Source of the DNA: Lentisphaeria bacterium
GTDB taxonomy: Bacteria > Verrucomicrobiota > Lentisphaeria > Victivallales > UBA1829
NCBI GenBank assembly: GCA_017963105.1
Contig: JAGCTY010000073.1
Coordinates: 1 to 50,704, forward strand
Reading direction: 5' to 3'
DNA: 50,704 nucleotides
A program made the translations under genes and the position numbers. The notes beneath the pieces were generated by a model that was not told the DNA's origin, ran no database searches, and saw only the letters and a list, made by a program, of their open reading frames with translations. Numbering within the stretch: the stretch's first letter is position 1; each line of letters opens with the position of its first letter. Below, piece by piece: positions 36,000 to 44,700 of the stretch.

Positions 36000-36277
36000 T
36001 CGTCGAAGCCTCCTTCGATGAGCTTGGAAAGGACGTCCATGGCCTGGTCCGCGTCGCGTCCGCTGATCTCCACGCGCAGATGCGTGCCCTGCGGCGCGGA
36101 GAGCATGAGCATGGACATGACGCTTTTGCCGTCGGCGACGTGCCCGGAATCAAGGTTCGTGACGCTGATCTCGGACTCGAAATCCGCTGCGGCCTGCACG
36201 AAGACGGACGCAGGCCGTGCATGTATCCCGAGGGGATTGCTGACGACGAAATCTTTCACGAGGTTCTTCGGATCCAT
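35996..36277 (-). CDS. ptsH: PTS phosphocarrier protein HPr
   Basis: 93 residues. Active-site His in NPLGIHARPASVFV; a Ser in the GKSVMSMLML region corresponds to the regulatory Ser46 of HPr. An in-frame upstream extension (to 36376) has no ribosome site and lies over the promoter, so the start is ATG 36277. First gene of a ptsH-ptsI operon with a clear promoter. Confidence 0.94.
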   Translation of the reverse strand: MDPKNLVKDFVVSNPLGIHARPASVFVQAAADFESEISVTNLDSGHVADGKSVMSMLMLSAPQGTHLRVEISGRDADQAMDVLSKLIEGGFDE

Positions 36278-36317
36278 ATCTTTGGTGCGGCCCTTTCCAA
36301 AATAAATCGAGTAAAAT

Positions 36318-36346
36318 AATATACACCCCTTTTGCCGTTCATTCAA
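36318..36346 (-). promoter_or_regulatory. Promoter of ptsH-ptsI
   Basis: On the minus strand: TTGAAT (36346-36341), a 17-base spacer, then TATATT (36323-36318). The spacer end plus -10 reads GGTGTATATTATTTT, also seen at the promoter of the Lys/Ala-rich gene. Confidence 0.75.
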
Positions 36347-36400
36347 ATCGCGCGCGAAAAAAAGATTAAAGAACAAATGAAAAACATCGTCCCTTGCAAC

Positions 36401-36439
36401 AAAAAAAGGCCCACGCGATCCCGAAGAATCACGGAGGCC
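36401..36439 (-). terminator. Terminator of the AIDA/FG-GAP gene
   Basis: On the minus strand, GGCCTCCGTGATTC, a TTCG tetraloop, then GGATCGCGTGGGCC and TTTTTTT. It is the counterpart of the terminator at 614-652 after the homologous gene end. Confidence 0.85.
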
Positions 36440-36440
36440 A

Positions 36441-36485
36441 CACCGCAGGCGGTGCTGTAGTAGTGCCGGGCTTACGCTCCGGCAC
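36441..36485. repeat. Hairpin-family unit, CGG/CCG stem version
   Basis: CACCGCAGGCGGTG, then after 8 bases GTGCCGG-n9-CCGGCAC. This is the same two-hairpin layout as one unit of the 45-bp array at 261-612, and it is placed at the same spot relative to the homologous gene end. Confidence 0.8.
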
Positions 36486-36494
36486 GATGTCAGA

Positions 36495-39368
36495 CTATCC
36501 TATCACTGCAATATTCGCCCAGGTGGTGAGCTGTTTGTCGTTGATCTGCCAGTAGCCGGTGAGGCCGGTGGCGGTATTGCTCCAGGCGATGTCGTCGGTG
36601 CCGTCGGCGTTGAAGTCGGCGACGCCCGCGAGCTGCCATTCGCTCGTGACTGCGCTCAGGATGGACCAGGAGCTCAGGTAGCCGTCCGTGACGCCCCAGA
36701 TGCCCACCACGCCCACGTCGTTGATCATGGCGATGTCGTGCGAGCCGTTGCCGTCGAAGTCGCCGGAGCACAGGAAATTCCATTCGTCGGGATTCGCCAC
36801 GCTGACCATGCGCCAGTCGACCGGGTCCTCCACGATCCACGTGCAGTAGGCGTTGTAGACGAGGTCGCCGTCGCCGACAAACTGATTCTTCCAGAGCATG
36901 TCGCACTTGCCGTCGCCGTTGAAATCGCCGGTGGAGACGCATTCCCATTCGGGCGAGTAGCCGTTGATGAGCGTCCATGTCACGCCGCTTTCCCAGTAGC
37001 CGAGCAGCCCGACCGTCTCGGACGCGCCGGTCGGATTCGCGATCAGCACGTCGTCGGAGCCGTTGCCGTTGAAATCGCCGGTTCCGAGGATGTCCCAGCC
37101 GGAGTTCTTCAGGTTCAGGACCTGCGGCGTGAACGTGCCGTTTCCGTTGGACAATTCGCCGACCACGTAGCCCTCGTCGTTGACGCGCAGGAAGTCGTCG
37201 AGGTGGTCGCCGTTGAAGTCGCCCGTGCCAAGGACGTTCCAGCCGGGATCGAGCGTGATCCCGATGCCCCACGGTTCGCCGTTCTGGTAGATCGTGACCT
37301 CGCCGTCCTTTTGCGACGCGAGCGTGTCGAAGAGGTCGCCGTTGAAATCGCCGGTGAGGTAGGGCGGGATGACGACCGGTTCCGGCGCCGCGGCCTCGAT
37401 CGTGACGGTGAGGGTGCCAAGACTGCCCTTTGTCAGCGTGTAGCTGGAGTTTCCGATCTTCGTTGTCCCGTCGACCGTGAGCGTGCCGAGGGAATCGCCA
37501 TCGGTGTTCAGGACTTCGATCGTGTCGATGTATCCGGAGATGCCGTTTGTCAGTTGGTAGATGCCGTTTGCCTGCGAACCGGAAACCGTGAGCGTGCAGG
37601 AGATGGAGCCGGTCGTATAAATGCCGCCGTAGTTCGTGTTCTCGATACAAACTTCATTTTCGCCCAGGGAGGTGATGTCGAAATCCAGAATGCTGCCCTC
37701 GTACAGGGCGATCGATAATTCGGGCACGTTCGCATACCTGCCGGTGAGCTTGCCGCCGGAGCTGACCGTGACGGCTGAGACAAGCGAGCCGGCTTGCGCA
37801 CGGAGAACGCCGCCGGATTCGACCGTGACATCCGCCAGGGACCCGCCGGAACCGAGCTCGACGATGCCGCCGACGGCGAGTTTGGACGTGGATCCGAGGA
37901 TGGACGCGGATGCGCCATTCGCGATGCTCAGGTCGTTTAAGACGCCGCCTTCCAGAATTCGGACTCTCGCACCGTTCTGTATTGTCGCAGAGATGACGGT
38001 TCCGCCGCTTCCGACGGCAAGGAACCCGCCGCTGCTCGCGAGCACGCCGACGGCGCTGCCGCCCTGGATGACGCTCATGCTCGCTCTCTTGGCGATAGGA
38101 ATAAGCCCGCTCGTTTTTCCGGGTTTTTCCGGAGTAAGCGGATTGAGTCCGCCGGAGGAGGAATACGCCAGGACGGTATTGGCCGCAAAGCCGCCGGAGC
38201 CGACCGTGACGATGCCGCCGAGTTCAACATGCGTGGCGCTGGCGGCGCCGGCGGAAACGGGCGTCGGACCGATGAGCTGCGGTCCATGGAGCCCATCGTC
38301 TTCGATGACGAGAGCGCCGCCGTCCATTACCGAGGTCTTGACCGCAACGCCGCCGTAAAGATTGATCTGTCCGCCGGAGATCACGGTGCAGCTGGAGGCG
38401 CCGCCGCCCGAATGGATGTTGAGGACGCCGCTGCTTCTGATGCCGACGTTGACCGCCAGGCTGTCGGACTGTACGTTGAGCGAACCCGCCTGGATTGCGG
38501 CGTCGGACAGGCGGAATCCGCCGGTGAGCCGGACGATTCCCCCGAGGAAGTGGAGCGCGGAGACATCCGCGCCGCCGTGCAGGATCACGACGCCGCCGGA
38601 GGATGCGTCGACATAGGATGCCGTGCCGCCGGAGGAAACGCTCATGGAACCGCCGGAGGAAACGTAGGTCTTCGATGCGACGGCTCCCTCGGAAACGATC
38701 ATTGCTCCGCCGGAAATGTAGGTCGCCTGCACGCTTCCGCCGTTGGAGACATACACTCTGGCGCTTCCCCCGGATATGTGCGTATTCGACGCGGCCGCGC
38801 CGTCCAGTACGAACATGGATGCGTTGTCGCCCTCAAGATACGTGGAAAGGGCAGCTCCGGAAAGGGAGAGATGCGCGCTGCTCAGGAGCGTTGTTTTGCT
38901 CGCGGACCCGCCGAGGTTGACGAGCATGTGGCCGGCAAGGTCCATTGTCGTGTCGATCGCCAGGCCGCCGTTGGAAACGTTGACGAAATTGGTCATCGTC
39001 GCCTTGGATGCCGTCCCGTTCGATGCGATCGTCATCGAACCGTTGCCGGAAACGTTTGTCGCGATGCCTTCGACACGCACGATCCCTGGATACGAGCCCG
39101 TGAACGTTACGGTGTCGGCGCTTCCGCCGTTCGAAACGATCATCGTCGCGCTCTTGACCGTTGTCCTGCTGGCGATGCCGCCGCTCTGGACTTTCATATA
39201 GCTGGAATTGCCAAGGGTTGTGTCAATGGTCTTGCCCCCCAGCATGACGGTGACGCTGGAGCAGTAATCGAAAATGAAATCCGAAGCGGTTCCGTAGATT
39301 TCGGTATTCTTGTTGTAATAACTTCCGCCGGAAGAAACTACGCCGGACGAAATGATTTCGGTGGCCAT
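36495..39368 (-). CDS. AIDA-type beta-helix repeat / FG-GAP surface-like protein
   Basis: 957 residues. About residues 5-600 are tandem Gly/Ser-rich AIDA-like repeats (SSGG, VSNGGSA, V-x-SGG-x-A with 18-20-residue period), predicted to form a beta-helix passenger. A linker (about 600-665) follows, then six FG-GAP/VCBS repeats (about 668-957; GDFNGDLFD, GDFNGDHLDD, GDFNGNGSDD, GDFNGDGKCD, GDFDGNGSHD, ADFNADGTDD) with calcium-loop residues. There is no N-terminal signal peptide and no C-terminal beta-barrel, so the export route is unclear. GAGGAG precedes the ATG. The last ~75 residues nearly match the fragment at 1-257. Confidence 0.88.
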   Translation of the reverse strand: MATEIISSGVVSSGGSYYNKNTEIYGTASDFIFDYCSSVTVMLGGKTIDTTLGNSSYMKVQSGGIASRTTVKSATMIVSNGGSADTVTFTGSYPGIVRVEGIATNVSGNGSMTIASNGTASKATMTNFVNVSNGGLAIDTTMDLAGHMLVNLGGSASKTTLLSSAHLSLSGAALSTYLEGDNASMFVLDGAAASNTHISGGSARVYVSNGGSVQATYISGGAMIVSEGAVASKTYVSSGGSMSVSSGGTASYVDASSGGVVILHGGADVSALHFLGGIVRLTGGFRLSDAAIQAGSLNVQSDSLAVNVGIRSSGVLNIHSGGGASSCTVISGGQINLYGGVAVKTSVMDGGALVIEDDGLHGPQLIGPTPVSAGAASATHVELGGIVTVGSGGFAANTVLAYSSSGGLNPLTPEKPGKTSGLIPIAKRASMSVIQGGSAVGVLASSGGFLAVGSGGTVISATIQNGARVRILEGGVLNDLSIANGASASILGSTSKLAVGGIVELGSGGSLADVTVESGGVLRAQAGSLVSAVTVSSGGKLTGRYANVPELSIALYEGSILDFDITSLGENEVCIENTNYGGIYTTGSISCTLTVSGSQANGIYQLTNGISGYIDTIEVLNTDGDSLGTLTVDGTTKIGNSSYTLTKGSLGTLTVTIEAAAPEPVVIPPYLTGDFNGDLFDTLASQKDGEVTIYQNGEPWGIGITLDPGWNVLGTGDFNGDHLDDFLRVNDEGYVVGELSNGNGTFTPQVLNLKNSGWDILGTGDFNGNGSDDVLIANPTGASETVGLLGYWESGVTWTLINGYSPEWECVSTGDFNGDGKCDMLWKNQFVGDGDLVYNAYCTWIVEDPVDWRMVSVANPDEWNFLCSGDFDGNGSHDIAMINDVGVVGIWGVTDGYLSSWSILSAVTSEWQLAGVADFNADGTDDIAWSNTATGLTGYWQINDKQLTTWANIAVIG

Positions 39369-39419
39369 GATGAGACTCCTCTATTTGAAAATGGGTTCTG
39401 TTCAGAGAAAAAACACTAT

Positions 39420-39447
39420 AAAATAGCACTTCTCCCGGAAAAAACAA
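39420..39447 (-). promoter_or_regulatory. Possible promoter of the AIDA/FG-GAP gene
   Basis: On the minus strand: TTGTTT (39447-39442), a 16-base spacer, TATTTT (39425-39420), 52 bases before the ATG. Confidence 0.5.
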
Positions 39448-39526
39448 GGGAAAAGCGCAAACTTGTCTAAAAGTTTTTAGGAAAAAGATAATTCGCCGGA
39501 TTGCAGGATTGTCTGTCAATCCCATG

Positions 39527-39910
39527 TCAGAGCCGGTCGTCGTCGGGGATGTAGGTCGCGCCGGAGGTGGGGGATTCGCAGACGCGGACGCGGTCAAGCC
39601 TGACGCCGGGGGAGTTGACGGCGGGCGCGAGCTTCTCGTAGAGGATGCGGGCGATGTTTTCGCTGGTCGGGTTGATGCCCTGGAACTCGGGAAGCTCGTT
39701 CAGATACTTGTGGTCGAAAGACGCGAGAATGGCGGTCAGCTCGCGCTTGATGACGGTGAAGTCGGCTGCGATGCCGATTTCGTCGAGCCGGGAGGCGCGG
39801 ATGAAGACCTGCACGGTCCAGTTGTGTCCGTGCAGGGCGGAGCAGAGGCCGTTGTATCCGACGAGCTTGTGGGCAGCGGAGAAATCGCGTGTGATGTCGA
39901 GTTCGAACAT
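39527..39910 (-). CDS. queD: 6-carboxytetrahydropterin synthase / 6-pyruvoyltetrahydropterin synthase homologue
   Basis: 127 residues. Zinc ligands His14 (SAAHKL), His27 and His29 (LHGHNW), catalytic Cys23, the Asp66-His67 pair in FDHKYL, TSEN, and CESPTS near the C-terminus with the substrate Glu. This is the PTPS/QueD family, which makes 6-carboxytetrahydropterin for queuosine/deazapurine synthesis in bacteria. The frame is open far upstream in pdxA but the family starts at ATG 39910. No other queuosine gene is in the window. It follows pdxA by 20 bases on the same strand. Confidence 0.93.
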   Translation of the reverse strand: MFELDITRDFSAAHKLVGYNGLCSALHGHNWTVQVFIRASRLDEIGIAADFTVIKRELTAILASFDHKYLNELPEFQGINPTSENIARILYEKLAPAVNSPGVRLDRVRVCESPTSGATYIPDDDRL

Positions 39911-39930
39911 AAGCTGGAATGGGGAAGGGT

Positions 39931-40893
39931 TCAGGCGTTTGCGATGCGGGAGACGGCGCGTTTGCAGGCGATCTCGAATGCGGCGGTGAGGCTGCCGACG
40001 GAGGCGGCGCCCTTCCAGGCGATCTCGAAGGCTGTGCCGTGGTCGACGCTGGTGCGGATGACCGGGAGACCGAGCGTGGAGTTCACGCCGCGGTCGAACG
40101 CGAGCATCTTGAACGGGATGTGGCCCTGGTCGTGGTACATGGAGACGATGCCGTCGAACTGGGAGCGGATGCTTTCGATAAAGAGCGTGTCCGGGGGGAA
40201 CGGTCCCTCGATGCGGATGCCCTCTTCGGCGAGCGCGCGGACCGCGGGCTTCACGACGTTCTCGTCCTCCATACCCATGTTGCCGTTCTCGCCCGCGTGG
40301 GGGTTGAGCGCGGCGACGGCGATCTTCGGATGGGCGATGCCCTCCGCCACGATGGCGTCGCGGAGCAGATGCGTGACTGTCACGATGCGGTCGAACGTGA
40401 CGGCGGACGGGACCTGGGCGAGCGGGATGTGCGTGGTGACGAAGACGACGCGGAGGTCGCCGGCGGACTGCATCATCACGAAATCGCGGACACCGCAGAG
40501 CGATGCCAGGAGCTCGGTGTGCCCGGTGAACGGGATCCCCGCCAGGTTGACCGCCGCCTTGTTGATCGGGCATGTCACGACGGCGTCGACTTTTCCGGCG
40601 ATGGCGTCGAGCGTGGCCGTGCGGAAGCATTCGAGCGCGGTCAGCCCGCAGCGGGCGTCCAGCTTTCCGGGACGCATCTGCGAGAATTTGAAGTCGGAGC
40701 AGGGGACGACCTGCGGCTCGGATCCGGGGGCAAAACGGTTGACGGCTTCTGCGATGATGTCCGGCGCGCCGTAGACGGCGATTTCCGCGGGAGAAGTCTT
40801 TCCCGCGGCGACCGCGCGTGCGAGCCGGACGGCGATTTCAGGGCCGATGCCCGCCGGATCGCCCATGGTGAGGGCAATTCGGGGGAGTCTCAT
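39931..40893 (-). CDS. pdxA: 4-hydroxythreonine-4-phosphate dehydrogenase
   Basis: 320 residues. PdxA signatures: ALTMGDPAGIGPEI, TCPINKAAVNLAGIPFTGHTE, FVTTHIPLAQVP (metal His), ALNPHAGENGNMG and MYHDQGHIPFKML. It oxidises 4-phosphohydroxythreonine in pyridoxal 5'-phosphate synthesis. It sits 27 bases after the Lys/Ala-rich gene and 20 before queD, so probably one transcript. Related dehydrogenases of other pathways exist, but all PdxA metal and phosphate motifs are kept. Confidence 0.95.
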   Translation of the reverse strand: MRLPRIALTMGDPAGIGPEIAVRLARAVAAGKTSPAEIAVYGAPDIIAEAVNRFAPGSEPQVVPCSDFKFSQMRPGKLDARCGLTALECFRTATLDAIAGKVDAVVTCPINKAAVNLAGIPFTGHTELLASLCGVRDFVMMQSAGDLRVVFVTTHIPLAQVPSAVTFDRIVTVTHLLRDAIVAEGIAHPKIAVAALNPHAGENGNMGMEDENVVKPAVRALAEEGIRIEGPFPPDTLFIESIRSQFDGIVSMYHDQGHIPFKMLAFDRGVNSTLGLPVIRTSVDHGTAFEIAWKGAASVGSLTAAFEIACKRAVSRIANA

Positions 40894-40920
40894 GAGTGTC
40901 TTCGTTGTCGGGAAGCGAGG

Positions 40921-41277
40921 TTACTTCGCGGCGAAGAAGGCTTTCTTCTTATCCTCGAGGATGAGGCCGACGCGGTCGGTGTCGATCGGGAAATAGCCCT
41001 TTTCCTCGATCTCGCGGAGGAAGTTCAGCCAGTCGGTGTGGTTCCAGCTGCCGTTGTGGGCCTTCACGAAGTTCATCGCGAGCGCGGTCTTGGCGAAGCG
41101 CTTGATATTCTCTTCCGGGTCGTTGGACTTGATCGGGGTGATGGAAATGCTCTTCGGGGCCTTCGCGGGCTTCGGGGATTCCTTCGCGGCCTTCGGGGCG
41201 GCCTTCACGGGAGCGGCCTTTGCGGCGGTCTTCTTGGCGGGAGCGGTTTCTTTCTTGACGGTTTTTTTCGTAGCCAT
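40921..41277 (-). CDS. Small Lys/Ala/Pro-rich protein with histone-tail-like N-terminus
   Basis: 118 residues. The first ~45 are Lys/Ala/Pro (KKTVKKETAPAKKTAAKAAPVKAAPK), like bacterial H1-type or AlgP-like DNA-binding tails. The C-terminal ~70 form a folded-looking domain (NIKRFAKTALAMNFVKAHNGSWNHTDWLNFLREIEEKGYFPIDTDRVGLILEDKKKAFF) not recognised. DNA or RNA binding is inferred from composition. The start is ATG 41277 with GAGG just upstream. It has its own strong promoter and leads the pdxA-queD unit. Confidence 0.82.
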   Translation of the reverse strand: MATKKTVKKETAPAKKTAAKAAPVKAAPKAAKESPKPAKAPKSISITPIKSNDPEENIKRFAKTALAMNFVKAHNGSWNHTDWLNFLREIEEKGYFPIDTDRVGLILEDKKKAFFAAK

Positions 41278-41344
41278 GATAAATACCTCACAATGTTTGA
41301 ATTGAAATGGTAATGTGAAGGATGAAGTAACTTTTTGAAAAAAT

Positions 41345-41373
41345 AATATACACCCGGAATGATGAAAAATCAA
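41345..41373 (-). promoter_or_regulatory. Promoter of the Lys/Ala-rich gene
   Basis: On the minus strand: TTGATT (41373-41368), a 17-base spacer, TATATT (41350-41345), 67 bases before the start. Confidence 0.75.
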
Positions 41374-41595
41374 ATCGTTACGGCGAAAGCAAACCGCTTT
41401 TTTCTGTTTTTTTATTCGGTTTGTCAAATGTTCAACTTTAGTTAACTCATGTTTATGCACTCATCTTTTTTCGGTATCCGCGGAGGTCCCGAGGCGGTTT
41501 TGAGGTGAAGCGGAAGTCTCGTGCAGCGGAACGGGGCGGGCGGCCGCGCCGGGACGAAAAAAACGTAAAAAAGGTTTGTTCTATAAAATACACGG

Positions 41596-41623
41596 TTGAA
41601 AAATCCCCGGCGGGTGGTACATT
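41596..41623 (+). promoter_or_regulatory. Possible promoter of the AsmA-like gene
   Basis: TTGAAA at 41596-41601, a 16-base spacer, TACATT at 41618-41623. The ~100-base leader after it is C-rich and lacks a purine-rich ribosome site. Confidence 0.45.
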
Positions 41624-41726
41624 TTATTTTATGTGATTTTTTCGAACCACCCCGACCCGCGGCGGACGGCGGCCGGGCTTCCTCTCCCGTTCCCGCCCGA
41701 AAACGCCCGCCCCCCCGACAAGCCCG

Positions 41727-44700
41727 ATGACAGAACCGAAACAGAAAAAAAAGCGTTCGCCGCTGCGGAGACTGCTGAAAGCAGTTTTCTGGACGGCGGG
41801 CATCCTCGTGTTTCTGCTCGCATTCGCATTTTTCGCGGCGCTGTTCACGATCGACCGCTGGATTGTGCCGTTCGGCGCCTGGTGCGCGGACGTGGAGGTC
41901 GAGGGTGAGCCGGGCGTGATCGTGTCGATCGCGAATCGCGAAATCCTCCTGACCGGGCTGAAGGTGAAGTTTCCTGACGGCGAGGTCGAGGCGGCCAAGC
42001 TCGGGTTCCGGGTGGACGACGTGAAGCTGGCCGGGCGGACGCTGAAGGAAATTTATGTTTCGGGCGTGCGTGCGGAAGGCGTGTGCGCCTCCCTGGATTT
42101 TTCCCGTCGGGCGGACGCCGCGGAGGGACAGACTGGCGAAGCGGTCGCCGGGGAGGAAGACGAACGGAGTTCCGGCGAGAAGGTGCGCGCGATTTCCCGT
42201 CTGGTGTGGGACCGGGCGTCGAGGCCGGTGGTCCGGCTGGCGGACCTGACGGTCCTGGACGCGGAGATCGGCTGGCAGGCCGGTGCCGTCCGGAGTCTGA
42301 CCCGAGTTTCCGACCTGAACGCGAAGTTCGAGGACGGTATCCTGACCCGGCCGGAGATGAGCTGCCGGCTGAAATACCGCCTGAACGATCCGCAGCGTTT
42401 TCTGGAGTGCGGGGCCCGGATCCGGGCGTCGACCTCGCTCGGCGGAGACGGGCTTGTCGTGTCCGTGCTGTCGGACGGGCCGCTGGTGATCGAGGTGCCG
42501 GATTCGCACCTGGAGATTCCGGCCTCGGAGAGGACGGAAATCGTGATGCTGTACGAACCTGGAACCGGCGCGCTGCGGTTCCGCGGGGAATGGGCGAACC
42601 CGGATGTCTGGGAATACAGCCCGCTGAGTCTGAGCCTTCACAACACGCTGCTGGAAGCCTTCGGGCGGATCTCGCTCGATGGGGAGAATCTGCACCTGGA
42701 ACTTGCCTCGATCGCGCACGGAAGCGACCTGGTCTGCCGCGCGACGAATGTTCCCGGGAATGTTCAGTTCGAGGCGAGGGGAATCGCGGAGTTCGACCTG
42801 GCGACCGGCGGCGTGACGCTGGACTCCGTCTCGGGATACCTGACGGGGCCGAACGGGGGGCGCATCAACGTCGGGACGACGGGCGTGTTCGAGTTCGTGC
42901 GGCACGAGGACGCGACGTACACGCTGAATCCGCACGCCGCGAAGCTTACCGTGGCGACGGACAAGTACTTGGACCTGACGCCGTTCGATCCTGTCCTGCC
43001 GTTCGATTCCTCGGGCAGGGAGCTGGGGTTCGATTACACCGTCGAGCTTGATCCGGAGAAGGTCTGTCTGCTCGGCGGGGCGAAAGCCGTGTTCCGCGAA
43101 CATGACACGGGGCGGCGGATCTTCGACGCGGAGGCGGCGTTCGAGACCGAGGGCATCACCCGGATCGACTCGTTCCGCGTGTCGCGGTGCGCGGTGGCGG
43201 TGTACGACGGCGCCGACAAAATATGCGGCGCGCAGCTCGCGGGAAAATACAACGTCCGCACCGTTTCGCTCAAGGGAGACGTGCAGTATTATCCGTACCG
43301 CATGATCGAAACGTATGGCGACCGGTCCCTGGCCGACCTGTGCAGTTTCCTGGACGACGCCGATCTGAGCGAGGCGGAGCACGAGGCCACGGCGGAACTT
43401 GAGCTTGATCTGATCAATATGGCGGCGACGCTCCATAAGGAGTCGCATCTGTCGCACCTCGCGCTGAAGGGGAGCGGGCAGAACAATCTGGTGCTGGACG
43501 CGATCGGGGATGCGGATTTCAGGCTGGAACCGGACGACCGGGGATGGCAGCTGGACGGCACGCTGGAGCTGAAGGCCGGGGACGATTTCCATGCCAGGCT
43601 GAGCGTGTCCGGCGGAAGCGAATCGGCGGTTTCGGGCACGGCCGAGATCGACCGGCTCAGCGACGTGCTGGCGCGCCAGCTGGAAGCCAGGTTTTTCCCG
43701 GGACGGGACGACCTGCCGGTCCTGCGGTTCGTCAACGCCACGGCCGCGGGGGCCTTCCAGTGCGTGCCTGAGACGGGGCGCGTCACGCTCGACCGGATGG
43801 CCGCGGAGATCGACGGCGGAGACGGAAGCCTGTCCGTGCAATGCGGAACCGGCCTGACCTGGGAGGACGGCGCGTTCTCCTGCCTGCCGATGGAATTCAC
43901 GCTGAAGGTGAACCGTCTTCCGGTATCGTTCTGGGAACCCTTCCTGCGCGACGACGATTTCCGTTTCGCCGGAGGCGTCGTGACCTCGGAATTCGACGTC
44001 ACGGTCAGCGCGGACGGGACGCTCGTCGGCGGGACGGGGAAACTCGTCGGAACCGACCTGGCCGTGCTGCTCGACGGACAGCCGCGCGAACTGGCGCGGC
44101 TGGGGGCGAACGGAAGTTTCCAGCTCAACACAGCAAAAGGTTTTCTGGTCCTGCCGGAGCTGAATGTGGACATTCAGGACCGTCAGGCGCGCCAGACACT
44201 GTTCGCCAGCGGTGGCGGCACGGTCGACCTGGCGGACGGGTTCCGGACACGGATGAAGTTCCCCGAGGCGCGGTTCGGGCCGGAAGCGCTGTATCTGATC
44301 GGATACGGCGTGGAACGCAGTTTTTATTTCGAAGAGCTGGACACGGCCGGGGAGATCGATTTCCAGGCGGAGCGGGATTTCTCGGAAATGAGCTGGACGG
44401 GCGCTTTGAGGATCAACCGTCTGCGGCTTCAGTCGGACGAGCCGGAGGAATACCGTTTCCCGGAACTGGCCGGCCGGCTTGAGGGCGGGCTGACCTGGGT
44501 GGACGGCGAGATGTTCGGCGACGTCCTGATCCGGCTGGCGGACGAGACGGGCGAGGAGCATATTTCCGGGCGGTATCTGTACCGGCGCGGGGAGGACGCG
44601 CTTCCGAAGTTCATTTCCAGCTCGCTGGACCTGCCGTTCTCCGTGTCGTATTTCCGCTACAACCACAACACCGACCCGGGCGTGGAGAAGAAGGCGATCT

